Source: JAAFHI01 sp039793685 (lineage in GTDB: Bacteria; Acidobacteriota; Blastocatellia; Chloracidobacteriales; Chloracidobacteriaceae). From it: a stretch of DNA of 64,000 nucleotides. Position numbers and translations under genes: made by a program. The DNA is taken from the NCBI GenBank assembly GCA_039793685.1, contig JBDRAL010000068.1, positions 1 through 64,000 on the forward strand, read 5' to 3'. The first letter of the stretch is position 1. The number at the start of each line of letters is the position of its first letter. The notes under the pieces were generated by a model. It was not told the origin of the DNA. It did no database searches and was given only the letters and a program-made list of their open reading frames with translations. Shown here piece by piece: positions 57,292 to 64,000 of the stretch.

Positions 57292-59703
57292 ATGAACTCC
57301 CTTCTCACCGACTTTCGCATCGCCCTCCGTTCGTTTTTCAAGCGTCCGGGTTTCGCCGTCGTCGCGATTTTCACGCTGGCGCTTGGAATTGGGGCGAACA
57401 CGGCCATTTTCAGCGTGGTGGACGCAGTGCTCCTGAAAGGACTCCCCTACCCGAACGCGGACCGCCTCGTTGAAGTCCGCGAGGTGAACGATTTGGGAAG
57501 GAGCATCAATGTCGCCGAGCCGAATTTCAAGGATCTCAAGGAACGGGTGCGCGGGTTCGAGTCAGTGGCGGAATACGCTGGAGGCGAACTCGTTGTAACG
57601 GGCGGCTCGGAACCGGTGAGGGCTTTTACCTATTACGTCTCCGGCGATTTTTTCCGGACGGTTGGGGTTCAGCCCGCGCAGGGCCGCGCATTCCTTCCGG
57701 AAGAATCGAAATTCAACGGCCAGCCGCCGGTCGCGGTCATCAGCCATGCCTTCTGGCAGCGCGCCCTGGGTGGTCGGACCGACTTTCAAACGGTTGTCTT
57801 GAACGTGGACGGTATCCGGATGCCGGTCGTCGGCGTGATGCCGCCTGATCTGGGCTTTCCGAAGCAGGCCGATGTCTGGGTCCCGCGTGAACTGGAAGGG
57901 CCGCAAAACAACCGGACAGCCCATAACTTCAAGGTCATCGGGAGACTCAAGGCCGGTGTTCCGGTGAGGGAAGCCCAGGCCGAGGCGACGGCTCTGGCCC
58001 GTGAACTTCGAAACCAGTTCGGACAAAAAACCGATGCCGCCGATTTCGCGATCGTACCGGCGAAGGACTTCATGACCGGGCAGGTTCGCGAGGGCCTACT
58101 CATCATCGGAGCCGCCGTCACGTTCCTGCTGCTCATCGCCTGCGCCAACGTGACGAACCTTTTACTGGCCCGGTTGAACGGACAGTCCACCGAAATCGCC
58201 ATTCGAACCGCCCTTGGGGCGACGCCCGTCCGGATTGCGCGTCAATTCGTGGTGGAGAACCTTTTTCTGACCGTGACGGCTTCCCTCTGCGGCCTGGTTC
58301 TGGCCAAGTGGGGCGTGGGGGCATTGAAAACCATCAATCAGGCAAACCTTCCACGGGGTGAGGAAATCGGCCTCGACGGACGCGCGGTGGCATTTGCCCT
58401 TGGCCTTTCGGTGCTTGTCGCAATCGTCCTGAGCATCATCCCGGCCATTCAGGCTTCCGCGACTGAACTCGTTACCAAACTCAAACTTTCGGGGAATACC
58501 GGGGGCGCTTCCCGCCATCGCAATCGCGTCCGCAACTCGCTCGTGACCGCGCAGGTCGCGCTGACGCTCACGCTGCTGGTCGGCGCGGGGCTGCTCATTC
58601 GCGGCTTCGTCAAGCTGCTTGAAGTAGATCCAGGGTTCCGTCCCGAAAGCGCCTTTGCCATGACGCTCGCCCTGCCTTCCTCCCTCGATAAAAGCGAAGA
58701 ACCGAAACTGCTCATCTTTCAAAGACAGTTAATTGAACGGGTTTCACAATTGCCTTCGGTGACGGCGGCGGGCGGGATTTCCGACCTTCCGATGTCGCGC
58801 GGCGGCGCCAACGGCCGTTTCCTCAAAAACAACGATCCCAACCAGCCCGGACAGGCGGAATACCGGCTGGCCAGCGCGAATTATTTCAAGGCCATCGGAA
58901 TTCCGCTGATTCGGGGACGATTTTTCGACGGGACCGACACCGAAAAGGCGCCGCCGGCCGCCGTCATCAGCCAGTCGCTCGCCAAACGGTACTGGCCCAA
59001 TGAAAACCCAATCGGACAAACCATCCAGTTCGGAAACATGGACGGCGATACCCGCCCGATGGTCATCGTCGGCGTGGTCGGCGACATCCGCGAGGACGGC
59101 CTCGATCAGCCGGTCGGGGAAACCGTTTACGGACATTCGTTTCAACGGCCCCAGTTCTGGCAGGTGTCGAATCTCTCCATCGTGGTCCGGGCCAAGGGGG
59201 ATTCCGCAGCCCTGCTTCCGCAAATGCGGGAAATCGTCCGGTCGCTGAATCCCGACGTTCCGGTCAAGTTCACTTCCATTCCGGAAATCTACTCGCAATC
59301 GCTCGACGCGCGTCGTTTCAGCCTGGTCATCTTCGGCGTCTTTTCCGCCGTTGCGCTGCTGCTGGCAATGACCGGCGTGTACGGCGTGGTTTCATATCTG
59401 GTCACGCTCCGCCGCCGCGAAATCGGCATTCGTATTGCGCTCGGCGCGGACCGGAGATCAATTCTCGGACTGGTCGTTCGGCAAGGGATGTATCCGACGC
59501 TTATCGGTATCGGCATCGGACTCGTTTCCGGCTTCTTCCTTTCGCGAGCGATGACCAGTCTGCTCTACGGCGTCAGCCCCGGCGACCCGATCACCTTCGG
59601 TTCCGTTTCGGGGGTCATCGCCCTCGTGGCCCTGCTCGCCTGTCTGATTCCCGCACGACGTGCCGCCAGGGAAGATCCGCTCGTCGCGCTCCGTTATGAA
59701 TAG
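57292..59703 (+). CDS. ADOP permease 7
   Basis: An 803-residue paralogue starting MNSLLTDFRIALRSFFKRPGF, with AGAGG 6 nt before the ATG. First FtsX block ANVTNLLLARLNGQSTEIAIRTALGAT; C-terminal block REIGIRIALGADRRSILG. It ends REDPLVALRYE, a Tyr replacing His of the RHE motif. A short, decayed GAGTC-type repeat (GAGAGTCGGGAGTCC near 59715) follows its stop. Last gene of the array. Confidence 0.9.
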   Translation: MNSLLTDFRIALRSFFKRPGFAVVAIFTLALGIGANTAIFSVVDAVLLKGLPYPNADRLVEVREVNDLGRSINVAEPNFKDLKERVRGFESVAEYAGGELVVTGGSEPVRAFTYYVSGDFFRTVGVQPAQGRAFLPEESKFNGQPPVAVISHAFWQRALGGRTDFQTVVLNVDGIRMPVVGVMPPDLGFPKQADVWVPRELEGPQNNRTAHNFKVIGRLKAGVPVREAQAEATALARELRNQFGQKTDAADFAIVPAKDFMTGQVREGLLIIGAAVTFLLLIACANVTNLLLARLNGQSTEIAIRTALGATPVRIARQFVVENLFLTVTASLCGLVLAKWGVGALKTINQANLPRGEEIGLDGRAVAFALGLSVLVAIVLSIIPAIQASATELVTKLKLSGNTGGASRHRNRVRNSLVTAQVALTLTLLVGAGLLIRGFVKLLEVDPGFRPESAFAMTLALPSSLDKSEEPKLLIFQRQLIERVSQLPSVTAAGGISDLPMSRGGANGRFLKNNDPNQPGQAEYRLASANYFKAIGIPLIRGRFFDGTDTEKAPPAAVISQSLAKRYWPNENPIGQTIQFGNMDGDTRPMVIVGVVGDIREDGLDQPVGETVYGHSFQRPQFWQVSNLSIVVRAKGDSAALLPQMREIVRSLNPDVPVKFTSIPEIYSQSLDARRFSLVIFGVFSAVALLLAMTGVYGVVSYLVTLRRREIGIRIALGADRRSILGLVVRQGMYPTLIGIGIGLVSGFFLSRAMTSLLYGVSPGDPITFGSVSGVIALVALLACLIPARRAAREDPLVALRYE

Positions 59704-60308
59704 TCTGTAGCCGAGAGTCGGGAGTCCCAAGTCCAGGGTTTAAAGTCGAAGACCTTCAATGCCGACTTACCGTGTACCGAGAATGAACCCATCCGCCCGG
59801 TTGCCGCGCCCTTTCTTGCCAATCACCAGTAAAAGTTCCATTTATTTTTTGTAATTGTTCGTAAATATGAAAATTTAAAAAACGAAATCCCATAAAACTA
59901 TTTTTTTGGATAAATCCGCCCGAAAACGGCTTCCCAAACTCCGAAAGGGAAATATGCTCTTCCGCATAAAAACCGCTTTTTTATTAGGAAATCATTATAT
60001 TTTTTAAATCCTCAGTGACTGCCAAAGCCATGGCGAAAACCAAAAATGTCGATTCACAGGATTTAAATCTTGTTGAGTTGAAAGAAGAACCGGAGACGAC
60101 AAATGGCCACATGGATTCAATTACATATTGCAAGAATTCGCTAATATTCCAATAACCGTAAACGAATAAAATCTAATAAAGGAAATAGTTCAGTCGGCGG
60201 AAGCATCTCCGGCATACCCCTTGCCAAGTTGAATGGTCAGTCTGAAGCCGTCGCTTTCCGTGAGCAACGCGACGGCTTCCCAACCAACGCAAGGAGCTGG
60301 AGAATTTT
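59704..60308. other. A/T-rich non-coding region upstream of the TonB receptor
   Basis: Apart from the decayed repeat at its left end, this 600-nt stretch is far more A/T-rich than the surroundings and holds no confident gene. A 41-codon frame at 60030-60155 (starting MAKTKNVDSQDLNLVELKEE) lacks a ribosome binding site. Near the right end GAAGCCGTCGC (60244-60254) pairs perfectly with GCGACGGCTTC (60269-60279), a hairpin in the receptor leader that could regulate it. Confidence 0.55.
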
Positions 60309-63300
60309 ATGATTTACCCAGAAGCAAACGTCAGGAACGCAGTTTCCAACCGACGTTTCCACCTTCTCCTCGCCTTCATCACGCTGCTCGTCGCATTGAC
60401 CGGTTCGGTCAGCGCCCAGGTTACGACCGGGAACGTGCGCGGCGTAGTGAAAGACGAATCCGGTGCGGTCATTGCCGGAGCGAAGGTCACGATTACCGAT
60501 GCCGCCACGAAATCGTCACAAACGGTTCAGGCGAGTTCGGAAGGCGAATTCCAATTCGTGAACCTGCCGGGAGGCGAATATTCAATTACGGTCGAATCCA
60601 CCAACTTCAAGAAAACGACCCTGAGTCAGGTTATCGTTTCCTTGAACCGAACCACCGACGTTCAGGTCACACTGGCGCCTGGGGGCGAATCCGAAGTCAT
60701 CGAAGTTTCGGCGGCCAATGCCGGACTCATCGAAACCTCGACTTCGAACCTCGGCAAGAGCTTCGACTCCCGCCAGACCGTCGAATTGTCCCAGACCGCT
60801 TCGGCGGGCGGGATCTACAACCTCGCGCTGATTGCCGGCAACGTGTCGAGCAGCGGCGGGGTCGGCGTCGGCACGGGCGGCTCGGTCGGCGGACAGCGCC
60901 CGCGCAACAACAACTTCACCGTGGACGGCATCGACAACAACGACAAGGCCGTCACCGGACCGCAGATCTACATCTCGCCGGAAACGGTGGCCGAATTCAC
61001 CCTTCTGTCGAACCAGTTTTCGGCTGAATTCAGCCGCTCGAACGGCGGACAGTTCATCACCGTCACCAAGAGCGGGACGAACCAGTTCCACGGCACGGCT
61101 TACGGCTTCTTCCAGAACCGCCGCCTGAACGCGCTCGACACGCAGCAGATCCTCGGCGGCACCACCCGCGACACCAACCCGCGCTCCGACTATTCGCGGC
61201 ACGGTGGAAACATCGGCGGTCCCATCGTCAAGGATCGGCTCTGGTTTTTCGCTTCGTTCGAACGCCAGCAGACCGGGGCGGCGGCCTCGCCCGCCGGCAT
61301 CCTGTCGTTTACCAGCGACGGCTTCAACCAATTGGGAAATGTCCCCGGCCTTTCCGCCACCAACCTGGCGGTGCTTCGGCAGTACCTGCCGGTCGCGCCG
61401 ACCGCGACCGACACGATTCAGGTCGGCAACGCCCTCATTCCGGTCGGAAACGTCACGTTCGACGCGCCGAGCTTTTCGACGCAGCGAAACTTCGTTCTCA
61501 ACCTCGACTTCAAGCAGAGCGACAAGACGACGCACCGGACCCGGTTCATCTTCGACCGGATTCGGGCCATCGACACGGCGGCGAACCTGCCGGCGTTCTT
61601 CAACCCGATCCCGGTTGATGGTCGCCTGTTCTCCTACACGACCGTTCACAGCTTCACGCCGAGCCTGACGAACGAGTTCCGGTTCTCCTACCGGCGCTAC
61701 CTCCAGTCGTTCCAGGTTCCGAACATCACCTATCCGAACCTCGATTCGTTCCCGAACATTCAGTTGAACGATCTGGGCATCAACATCGGGCCGGACCCGA
61801 ACGCGCCGCAGTTCAACATCGAGAACAACTACCAGTTCATCGACAACGTTTCCTGGAATATCGGCAATCACTCGCTGAAATTCGGGATCGACGCCCGCAA
61901 GCTGATTTCGCCGCAGTCATTCGTGCAGCGTCAGCGCGGCGACTACACCTACAACACGACCGATTCCTTCCTGCGCGACCTCAGCCCCGATTTCGGGGAA
62001 CGCACGGTCGGCGCGTCGCCCTACTACGGCGACCAGAAGCTGTTCTTCGCCTACGCGCAGGACGACTGGCGGATTCACCCGACGCTCACCCTGAACCTCG
62101 GCATCCGTTATTCCTACCAGCAGGTTCCCTTCACGGCGCGGCAGCAGAGCCTCAACGCGGCGGCTTCGGTGCCGGGCCTGATCAACTTCAAGTCTCCGTC
62201 GGAACAGACGACCAACTTCGCGCCGGTGGTCGGACTCGCCTACGCGCCGAACTTCAACGGGGGATTCCTCGGAAAAGTCTTCGGACGTCAGGGCGACAGC
62301 TCCCTCCGGGCCGGCTTCTCGCTCGGCTACGACGTGATTTTCGACAACCTGTACATCCTGTCGTTGCCGCCGCAGTTCAACCAGACCCGCAACGTCGAAA
62401 CCCCGGGTGTTCCGGGCTTCCTCGCGGGTGGCGGGATTCCCCCGACGCCGAATCCGGTGACGGGAACGCCCGAAGAACTCCGCTCCATCACCTCGGCGTT
62501 CATTCCGGACCAGAAGGTCCCCTACTCCATGACCTGGACGCTCGGCTTCCAGCGCCAGCTTTTCAAGGACTACTCCTTTGAAATCCGCTACGTCGGCACG
62601 CGCGGCGTTCACCTTCTGACCCAGAACCGCATCAACCGCCAGCCGCGGGTGACCCCGAACCAGTTCCTTCCGACGTTCACCTCGGCTCCGACGCAGGCGC
62701 AGATCGACTCGCTGACGACGTCGCTTTCGCAGATTCAGGCGAATTCGAGCTTCGTTCCGGCGTTCGCCAACGCGGGCTTCAACGCGGGCAACCTCGTCGG
62801 TTTCCTTTCGAACGGCAACTCGACCTACCACGGTCTTTCACTGTCGGTTCAGAAGCGGTTCAGCAAGAACTTCCTCTTCAACTCCGCCTATACCTACAGC
62901 CACCTGATTGACGACACGACGGCGGAAGTGTTCAGCACCGTGTTCTCGCCGCGTCGGGTTCAGGACTTCCAGAACCTCCGCGCGGAACGCAGCACCTCGG
63001 CGCTGGACAGCACCCATCGCTTCGTTCTTTCGGGAATCTACGAAGTGCCCTACTTCCGCGACAGCCAGAACCGTCTGGCCCGCGCGTTGCTCGGCGGCTT
63101 CAGCCTGTCCTCGACGATGACCTTCGAAACGGGCAAACCCTTCACCCCGCTGAGCGGTGTTGACGCCAACCTCAACGGCGACAACGCGGGCGACCGGACG
63201 GTGATCAACCCGAACGGCGTCAGCGGCACGGCGAGCGCGGTGACCCCGCTCATCACCACCGCCGCTTCTCCGCTGGGCGCGGGCCAGACCGTCGGCTATG

Positions 63301-63662
63301 TCGCGGTGAACGGCAACGCGCAGTACATCCAGGCCGGACCGGGCGCGTTCGCGACGGCGGGTCGCAACACCGTCCGCCTGCCCGGAATCGCCAACTTCGA
63401 TTTCGCGGTGTTCAAGAACTTCCGGCTGGGCGAAAGGACCCGCTTTCAGTTCCGGGCCGACTTCTACAACGTGTTCAACCACGCGCAGTACACTGCCGGT
63501 TCCGTCCGCGGCGTCAACCCGGTGGCGACCACCAGCGCGGGCGCGACCCGCGTCAACACGGTGGCCTTCGGCGGCGTGACGAACATCGACTTCAATCGGC
63601 CGCAGGGACTCCTGTCGAGCAATCCGCGGGTCATCCAGCTCGCGCTGCGCTTCGACTTCTGA
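60309..63662 (+). CDS. Oar-like TonB-dependent outer-membrane receptor
   Basis: A 1117-residue precursor with GGAG 8 nt before the ATG and a signal peptide ending near VSAQ (residue 37). Residues ~38-125 form a carboxypeptidase-regulatory/CnaB-like domain (VTTGNVRGVVKDESGAVIAG), followed by a plug-like region (about 130-250, with RPRNNNFTVDGIDNND) and a ~850-residue beta barrel ending in the aromatic VIQLALRFDF. Acidobacteria carry many such proteins, thought to import oligosaccharides or peptides. The promoter is probably in the A/T-rich region upstream. Confidence 0.88.
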   Translation: MIYPEANVRNAVSNRRFHLLLAFITLLVALTGSVSAQVTTGNVRGVVKDESGAVIAGAKVTITDAATKSSQTVQASSEGEFQFVNLPGGEYSITVESTNFKKTTLSQVIVSLNRTTDVQVTLAPGGESEVIEVSAANAGLIETSTSNLGKSFDSRQTVELSQTASAGGIYNLALIAGNVSSSGGVGVGTGGSVGGQRPRNNNFTVDGIDNNDKAVTGPQIYISPETVAEFTLLSNQFSAEFSRSNGGQFITVTKSGTNQFHGTAYGFFQNRRLNALDTQQILGGTTRDTNPRSDYSRHGGNIGGPIVKDRLWFFASFERQQTGAAASPAGILSFTSDGFNQLGNVPGLSATNLAVLRQYLPVAPTATDTIQVGNALIPVGNVTFDAPSFSTQRNFVLNLDFKQSDKTTHRTRFIFDRIRAIDTAANLPAFFNPIPVDGRLFSYTTVHSFTPSLTNEFRFSYRRYLQSFQVPNITYPNLDSFPNIQLNDLGINIGPDPNAPQFNIENNYQFIDNVSWNIGNHSLKFGIDARKLISPQSFVQRQRGDYTYNTTDSFLRDLSPDFGERTVGASPYYGDQKLFFAYAQDDWRIHPTLTLNLGIRYSYQQVPFTARQQSLNAAASVPGLINFKSPSEQTTNFAPVVGLAYAPNFNGGFLGKVFGRQGDSSLRAGFSLGYDVIFDNLYILSLPPQFNQTRNVETPGVPGFLAGGGIPPTPNPVTGTPEELRSITSAFIPDQKVPYSMTWTLGFQRQLFKDYSFEIRYVGTRGVHLLTQNRINRQPRVTPNQFLPTFTSAPTQAQIDSLTTSLSQIQANSSFVPAFANAGFNAGNLVGFLSNGNSTYHGLSLSVQKRFSKNFLFNSAYTYSHLIDDTTAEVFSTVFSPRRVQDFQNLRAERSTSALDSTHRFVLSGIYEVPYFRDSQNRLARALLGGFSLSSTMTFETGKPFTPLSGVDANLNGDNAGDRTVINPNGVSGTASAVTPLITTAASPLGAGQTVGYVAVNGNAQYIQAGPGAFATAGRNTVRLPGIANFDFAVFKNFRLGERTRFQFRADFYNVFNHAQYTAGSVRGVNPVATTSAGATRVNTVAFGGVTNIDFNRPQGLLSSNPRVIQLALRFDF

Positions 63663-63692
63663 TCTCCGGCGGTTCCGGATTCGAAACAGGCC

Positions 63693-63722
63693 GGAGGACG
63701 GCGGCTACGGTCTCCGTCCTCC
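63693..63722 (+). terminator. Hairpin after the TonB receptor gene
   Basis: GGAGGACGG pairs perfectly with CCGTCCTCC around a 12-nt loop, 30 nt after the stop. No T-run follows, so it may stabilise the transcript rather than terminate it. Confidence 0.45.
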
Positions 63723-63824
63723 CATTTCGGGAAGCGACCGCAACCGCGGCGCTTCCCCTCGTCTTTCGCCGAACCGCCCATCGGGGGACTGGTCGGAGAC
63801 GAAAACGTTATAAAGGAGTAAAAA

Positions 63825-64000
63825 ATGCGTAAGCTGTTTCTTCTTTTCGGACTGGCCCTTATTTTCACGGCCACCGGATATGCCCAGGATGTTCCCAAAG
63901 CCGAAGTCTTCGCCGGGTTTCAGTATGGCCGGATCAATGACCTGAGGGCCGTCAACACCGGTTTGAACACAAGCGGGTTCACCGTCGAAGGGACCTACAA
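63825..64000 (+). CDS. Outer-membrane beta-barrel protein (3' partial)
   Basis: AAAGGAG precedes the ATG at 63825. The first 58 residues show a signal peptide (RKLFLLFGLALIFTATGYAQ) and the start of a barrel strand, KAEVFAGFQYGRIN, typical of OmpA/porin-like small barrels. The gene runs off the right edge. It lies 162 nt after the TonB receptor and may be cotranscribed with it. Confidence 0.7.
   Translation, partial: MRKLFLLFGLALIFTATGYAQDVPKAEVFAGFQYGRINDLRAVNTGLNTSGFTVEGTY

Noticed and set aside
60582..61871. 429-codon antisense frame in the TonB receptor gene
   Set aside because: Arg/Val-rich composition typical of shadow frames in GC-rich DNA; overlaps a well-supported gene.

Overview
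The window looks like an Acidobacteriota chromosome, most likely a Blastocatellia-type lineage. That assignment is an inference from gene content: seven ADOP-type MacB/FtsX permeases in one array, a very large Oar-like TonB-dependent receptor with an N-terminal carboxypeptidase-regulatory domain, a GC-rich coding style and a high density of structured intergenic repeats. No rRNA or other phylogenetic marker is present to confirm it.

Region 1 (1-18954) is the late half of a siphovirus-like prophage, cut by the left edge. It runs from a prohead-protease/major-capsid fusion through head completion and tail-tube genes, then a dispersed lysis set (holin-like, overlapping spanin-like pair, amidase), tail-assembly chaperone-like genes, a 1405-residue tape measure, a lambda gpL-like tip protein carrying FG-GAP-type DWxGDG repeats, a tail hub, a distal-tail-like protein and a lectin-tipped fibre. 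A reversed two-gene cassette (UmuD/LexA-type S24 peptidase plus an intact RNA-guided nuclease TnpB) splits the structural operon at 3960-5527. The phage genes end at a terminator and a pair of integrase-arm-like repeats next to a tRNA cluster. No integrase, terminase or portal gene is visible.

Region 2 (19106-20036) holds seven tRNA genes on the minus strand, transcribed Tyr-Ser-Arg-Glu-Lys(CTT)-Lys(TTT)-Asn. Three of the spacers hold paired arms of 7-nt repeats.

Region 3 (20168-35513) is host sequence: a small basic protein with its own promoter; an envelope acylation operon (SGNH hydrolase, MBOAT acyltransferase, second SGNH protein, acyl carrier protein, KAS III-like synthase); an Lrp/AsnC regulator with MarC and a divergent membrane protein; an HI0933-type flavoprotein; a secreted CGTase/maltogenic-amylase-like GH13 enzyme; and several small proteins around a 252-bp nested palindrome and a 21-bp tandem repeat.

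Region 4 (35697-59703) is an efflux-type locus: an HlyD/MacA-like adaptor, two MacB-type ATPases, and seven ADOP permeases, with a 34-residue-period helical repeat protein between permeases four and five. Region 5 (60309-64000) is the TonB-dependent receptor and the start of an outer-membrane beta-barrel protein.

The most striking signal outside genes is a family of intergenic elements built from heptamers, typically five per arm, as inverted pairs. The heptamer sequence differs from locus to locus (GATTnnn, GTTAGnn, GAGTCnn, GGGTnTC, GAATnnn), but the 7-nt period, the arm length and the position at stop codons recur. They flank tRNA genes, ATPase genes, the regulator/transporter pair and most ADOP permeases.
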